Origin: JAIKWW01 sp052169645
Lineage (GTDB): Bacteria > Bacillota > Clostridia > Peptostreptococcales > Anaerovoracaceae
Direction of reading: 5' to 3'
DNA: 47,718 nucleotides
Assembly (NCBI GenBank): GCA_052169645.1
Contig: JBQNCA010000013.1
Coordinates: forward strand, 1 to 47,718
The position numbers were made by a program, and so were the translations under genes. A model generated the notes under the pieces. The model did no database searches and was not told the origin of the DNA. It saw only the letters and a list, made by a program, of their open reading frames with translations. This document shows positions 45,837 through 47,718 of this stretch, piece by piece; within the stretch, counting starts at the first letter, position 1, and every line of letters starts with the position of its first letter.

Positions 45837-47252
45837 ATGTTAAAGATGAAAAAGAGGATGCTCTCGCTGTTTATGTCTGCAATGATGATCGTGACGACAT
45901 TTTCCGGCATGACGGTAATTGCAGGAGCGGAGGAAACAGGTGCAAAGGCTGCATTGGAAATCTGCACTCAGGAAGGCGCTGAAGGCTCTGCAAAGCCGGC
46001 GGCGTCGTACACTGCGGATAAGCTCAAGAGTCTGGCAGGAGAAAAAAATGCGGACGGATATGTTTATCAGTATTATAAAGATAATACATGGAAAGCCGTA
46101 GTTGCCACATCCGTTGTAAAGCTTGATACTCTGCTTTCGGATGCCGGCGTGAGCTTCAAAGCCGGAGACAGTATCAGGTTTGAAACCGGTGACGGTTTCA
46201 GCGTGAGCCTTACACAGAAGCAGATTGAAGAAAACGGGTATTTCTTCAACCCTGCAAAAAACGGTGAAAAATCCGCAGTGCCGGCAGGACTTGCCGTAGA
46301 GTGGAATGAAGGCGAAATCACGGACGGATATGCAGCTTTGGCGGCAAAGGCGAGCGATATCGGAAAGCTAAGATCCGTAATAGGCACGACGGAAGCACTT
46401 TACAAAGGTACAAAGGACAGCCTTACAGGAAAGGCGGCATCCGCCGATGAAAAGCTCAATTATTCTCCGGGCTACCGCCTTGCAACAGGAGTTACAAAGG
46501 TAACCGTAATCCACGGTGCGGATGTTTCCGGTTTTGTAAAGCCTCCTAAGAAGGACGGCGAGACAAAAAAAGATGATGCGTCAAAGCCTGATAAGAAAGA
46601 TAACATAGCAAATCCCGATAAAAAGGATGATGCAGGAAAGAAAGACGATACAGGCAAAACGGATAATAAGAGTGATGCTTCAAAGCCGGATAATAACGGA
46701 ACGGTTGCGGTTGATGTAAAGAACTTCAGCGATATAGCTGCGGGAGCATGGTTTGAAAATTCCGTAAAGGTGATGCTGGAAAAAGGCATCATGAAAGGAG
46801 TGTCCGATACGGCATTTGAGCCGTCCTCCAATGTTACCAGAGCGCAGTTCGTTACCATGCTTTACAGAATCGCAGGTATGCCTGAGGCGGGAGCCAACAC
46901 CTTTGCCGATGTAAATGCGGGCAGCTGGTATGAAAAGGCTGTGGCATGGGCGAGCACAAACAAGATTGTAAACGGCTACAGCGAAAAACAATTTGCACCG
47001 TCCGACAGTTTAACCCGTGAGCAGCTTGCGACCATGCTGTATAAATATGCCGGAAGTCCCGAGGGTAAAGCATTGGATAATTCGGCATTTAAAGATGCCG
47101 ATGCGGTGAGCGATTATGCAAAAACTGCCTTAGGCTGGGCGGTAGAAAAAGGTATTATCACAGGTGCGGGCAATAATACTGCGGCTCCTAAGCAGAATGC
47201 CACCAGAGCACAGGTTGCCGCAATGATTGATAGATATCTGCAACTTAAATAA
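45837..47252 (+). CDS. S-layer (SLH) surface protein
   Basis: A 471-residue exported protein. A signal peptide ends near VIAGA (about residue 26). A globular domain at 27-225 shares features with the membrane-anchored protein at 38439: VVKLDTLLSDAGVSFKAGDS, a FETGDGFSVSLTQKQIEENGYFF strand region and an ending TGVTKVTVIHG. A Lys/Asp-rich linker of about 60 residues with repeated KKDD and KPDKK units follows. Three SLH domains (about 292-471) bind secondary cell-wall polymer, each with the TRAQFVTMLYRIAG/TREQLATMLYKYAG signature. AAGGAG at 45821-45826 fixes the start; an ATG at 45744 is too early. Confidence 0.88.
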   Translation: MLKMKKRMLSLFMSAMMIVTTFSGMTVIAGAEETGAKAALEICTQEGAEGSAKPAASYTADKLKSLAGEKNADGYVYQYYKDNTWKAVVATSVVKLDTLLSDAGVSFKAGDSIRFETGDGFSVSLTQKQIEENGYFFNPAKNGEKSAVPAGLAVEWNEGEITDGYAALAAKASDIGKLRSVIGTTEALYKGTKDSLTGKAASADEKLNYSPGYRLATGVTKVTVIHGADVSGFVKPPKKDGETKKDDASKPDKKDNIANPDKKDDAGKKDDTGKTDNKSDASKPDNNGTVAVDVKNFSDIAAGAWFENSVKVMLEKGIMKGVSDTAFEPSSNVTRAQFVTMLYRIAGMPEAGANTFADVNAGSWYEKAVAWASTNKIVNGYSEKQFAPSDSLTREQLATMLYKYAGSPEGKALDNSAFKDADAVSDYAKTALGWAVEKGIITGAGNNTAAPKQNATRAQVAAMIDRYLQLK

Positions 47253-47340
47253 TTTAAATATAATATTTTAAACTATAGAATCATAGGCTTTATAAATCCG
47301 ATTTTAATAGTAAAAATGAAATGAAAAATCAGGTACAAAT

Positions 47341-47358
47341 TACAGGATAAATCCTGTA
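47341..47358. repeat. Perfect 18-base palindrome
   Basis: TACAGGAT-AA-ATCCTGTA, eight base pairs with a two-base centre. It lies between the SLH gene and the terminator; it may be part of the same 3' structure or an operator. Confidence 0.5.
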
Positions 47359-47364
47359 GGCGAA

Positions 47365-47405
47365 GTCGCTGCAACTGTTAAAAATAAACAGCTGCAGCGA
47401 TTTTC
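47365..47405 (+). terminator. Terminator after the SLH gene
   Basis: A 13-base stem with one A-C mismatch (47367-47379 with 47387-47399) followed by ATTTTC. The remaining bases 47406-47718 are AT-rich and show no gene. Confidence 0.7.
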
Positions 47406-47718
47406 AGCTTTTTGGAAAATAAAAGACCGATTGCATCTGTAAAAATGGATACAGATGATATTTGAACCCGAGTTATAGAGTGAAGAACATGTGTAATAAC
47501 CGTTATACATATTGAAAAATCACATTATAAGAGATGTTTAGTTATATTTGAATATATTTATATATAACAGACTGAGTATAACTAAATTGGCATATAAATA
47601 TGTTGATTAAAGATATTGAAAAATAATTTATTTGTGTATATACTATAAATATAGTTTTAGTTTGATATAAATTAATTTAGGTTTAAGCTCGGCATTTAAT
47701 CATATAAGTGTGGTTATT

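Noticed and set aside
46530..46720. Tandem DNA repeat in the SLH gene
   Set aside because: The Lys/Asp-rich linker has similar units, but the DNA copies are too different to be an exact repeat array.

Overview
The window reads as chromosome of a low-GC, strictly anaerobic Firmicute of class Clostridia. Evidence: strong AGGAGG-type ribosome binding sites and TTGaca/TATAAT promoters, a HydF [FeFe]-hydrogenase maturase, and clostridial gene pairings (secA-prfB, yacL-ispDF-proS). A lineage near Eubacterium/Mogibacterium (Anaerovoracaceae) is my inference only; there is no rRNA to settle it.

Layout. 0.3-4.3 kb: a LysR regulator, convergent D-aminoacyl-tRNA deacylase, and a methionine ABC importer (metN, metI, then metQ behind its own promoter and terminator). 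4.4-6.3 kb: an iron-sulfur flavoprotein with a 34-residue membrane miniprotein, an intergenic cluster of DnaA boxes, and a lone acetolactate synthase small subunit. 6.5-18.8 kb: an unrecognised protein, aspartate kinase, then secA, prfB, tex, an EF-G-like GTPase and signal peptidase I. 19.2-21.5 kb: a decayed integrated element bounded by a tRNA-Val gene and a 25-bp copy of its 3' end. It holds a frame-broken tyrosine integrase, a truncated phage scaffold gene, and an apparently intact toxin with an upstream structured RNA that looks like a type III toxin-antitoxin locus. 21.5-34.9 kb: radA, a two-component system, a MATE exporter, hydF, yacL, a fused ispDF, proS, a cyclophilin and bioB.

35.0-47.3 kb is the most unusual part. 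A FecCD/FecE-type importer is transcribed divergently from a run of genes on the + strand: a substrate-binding lipoprotein, a membrane-anchored surface protein, a MotA/TolQ/ExbB-type channel, a small DUF2149-like protein whose transmembrane Asp resembles that of ExbD/TolR, a 1496-residue GLUG-repeat surface protein, and an S-layer (SLH) protein. The membrane-anchored and SLH proteins seem to share one extracellular domain. I infer a surface uptake or remodelling apparatus driven by ion-motive force in a cell with no outer membrane. The substrate is unknown.

Housekeeping parts are ordinary, with a few departures: MetN lacks its usual C-terminal sensor domain, prfB lacks the programmed frameshift, and the EF-G-like protein has a degenerate guanine-recognition motif. 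Coordinates of promoters and terminators come from reading the sequence by eye; no folding or database search was run.
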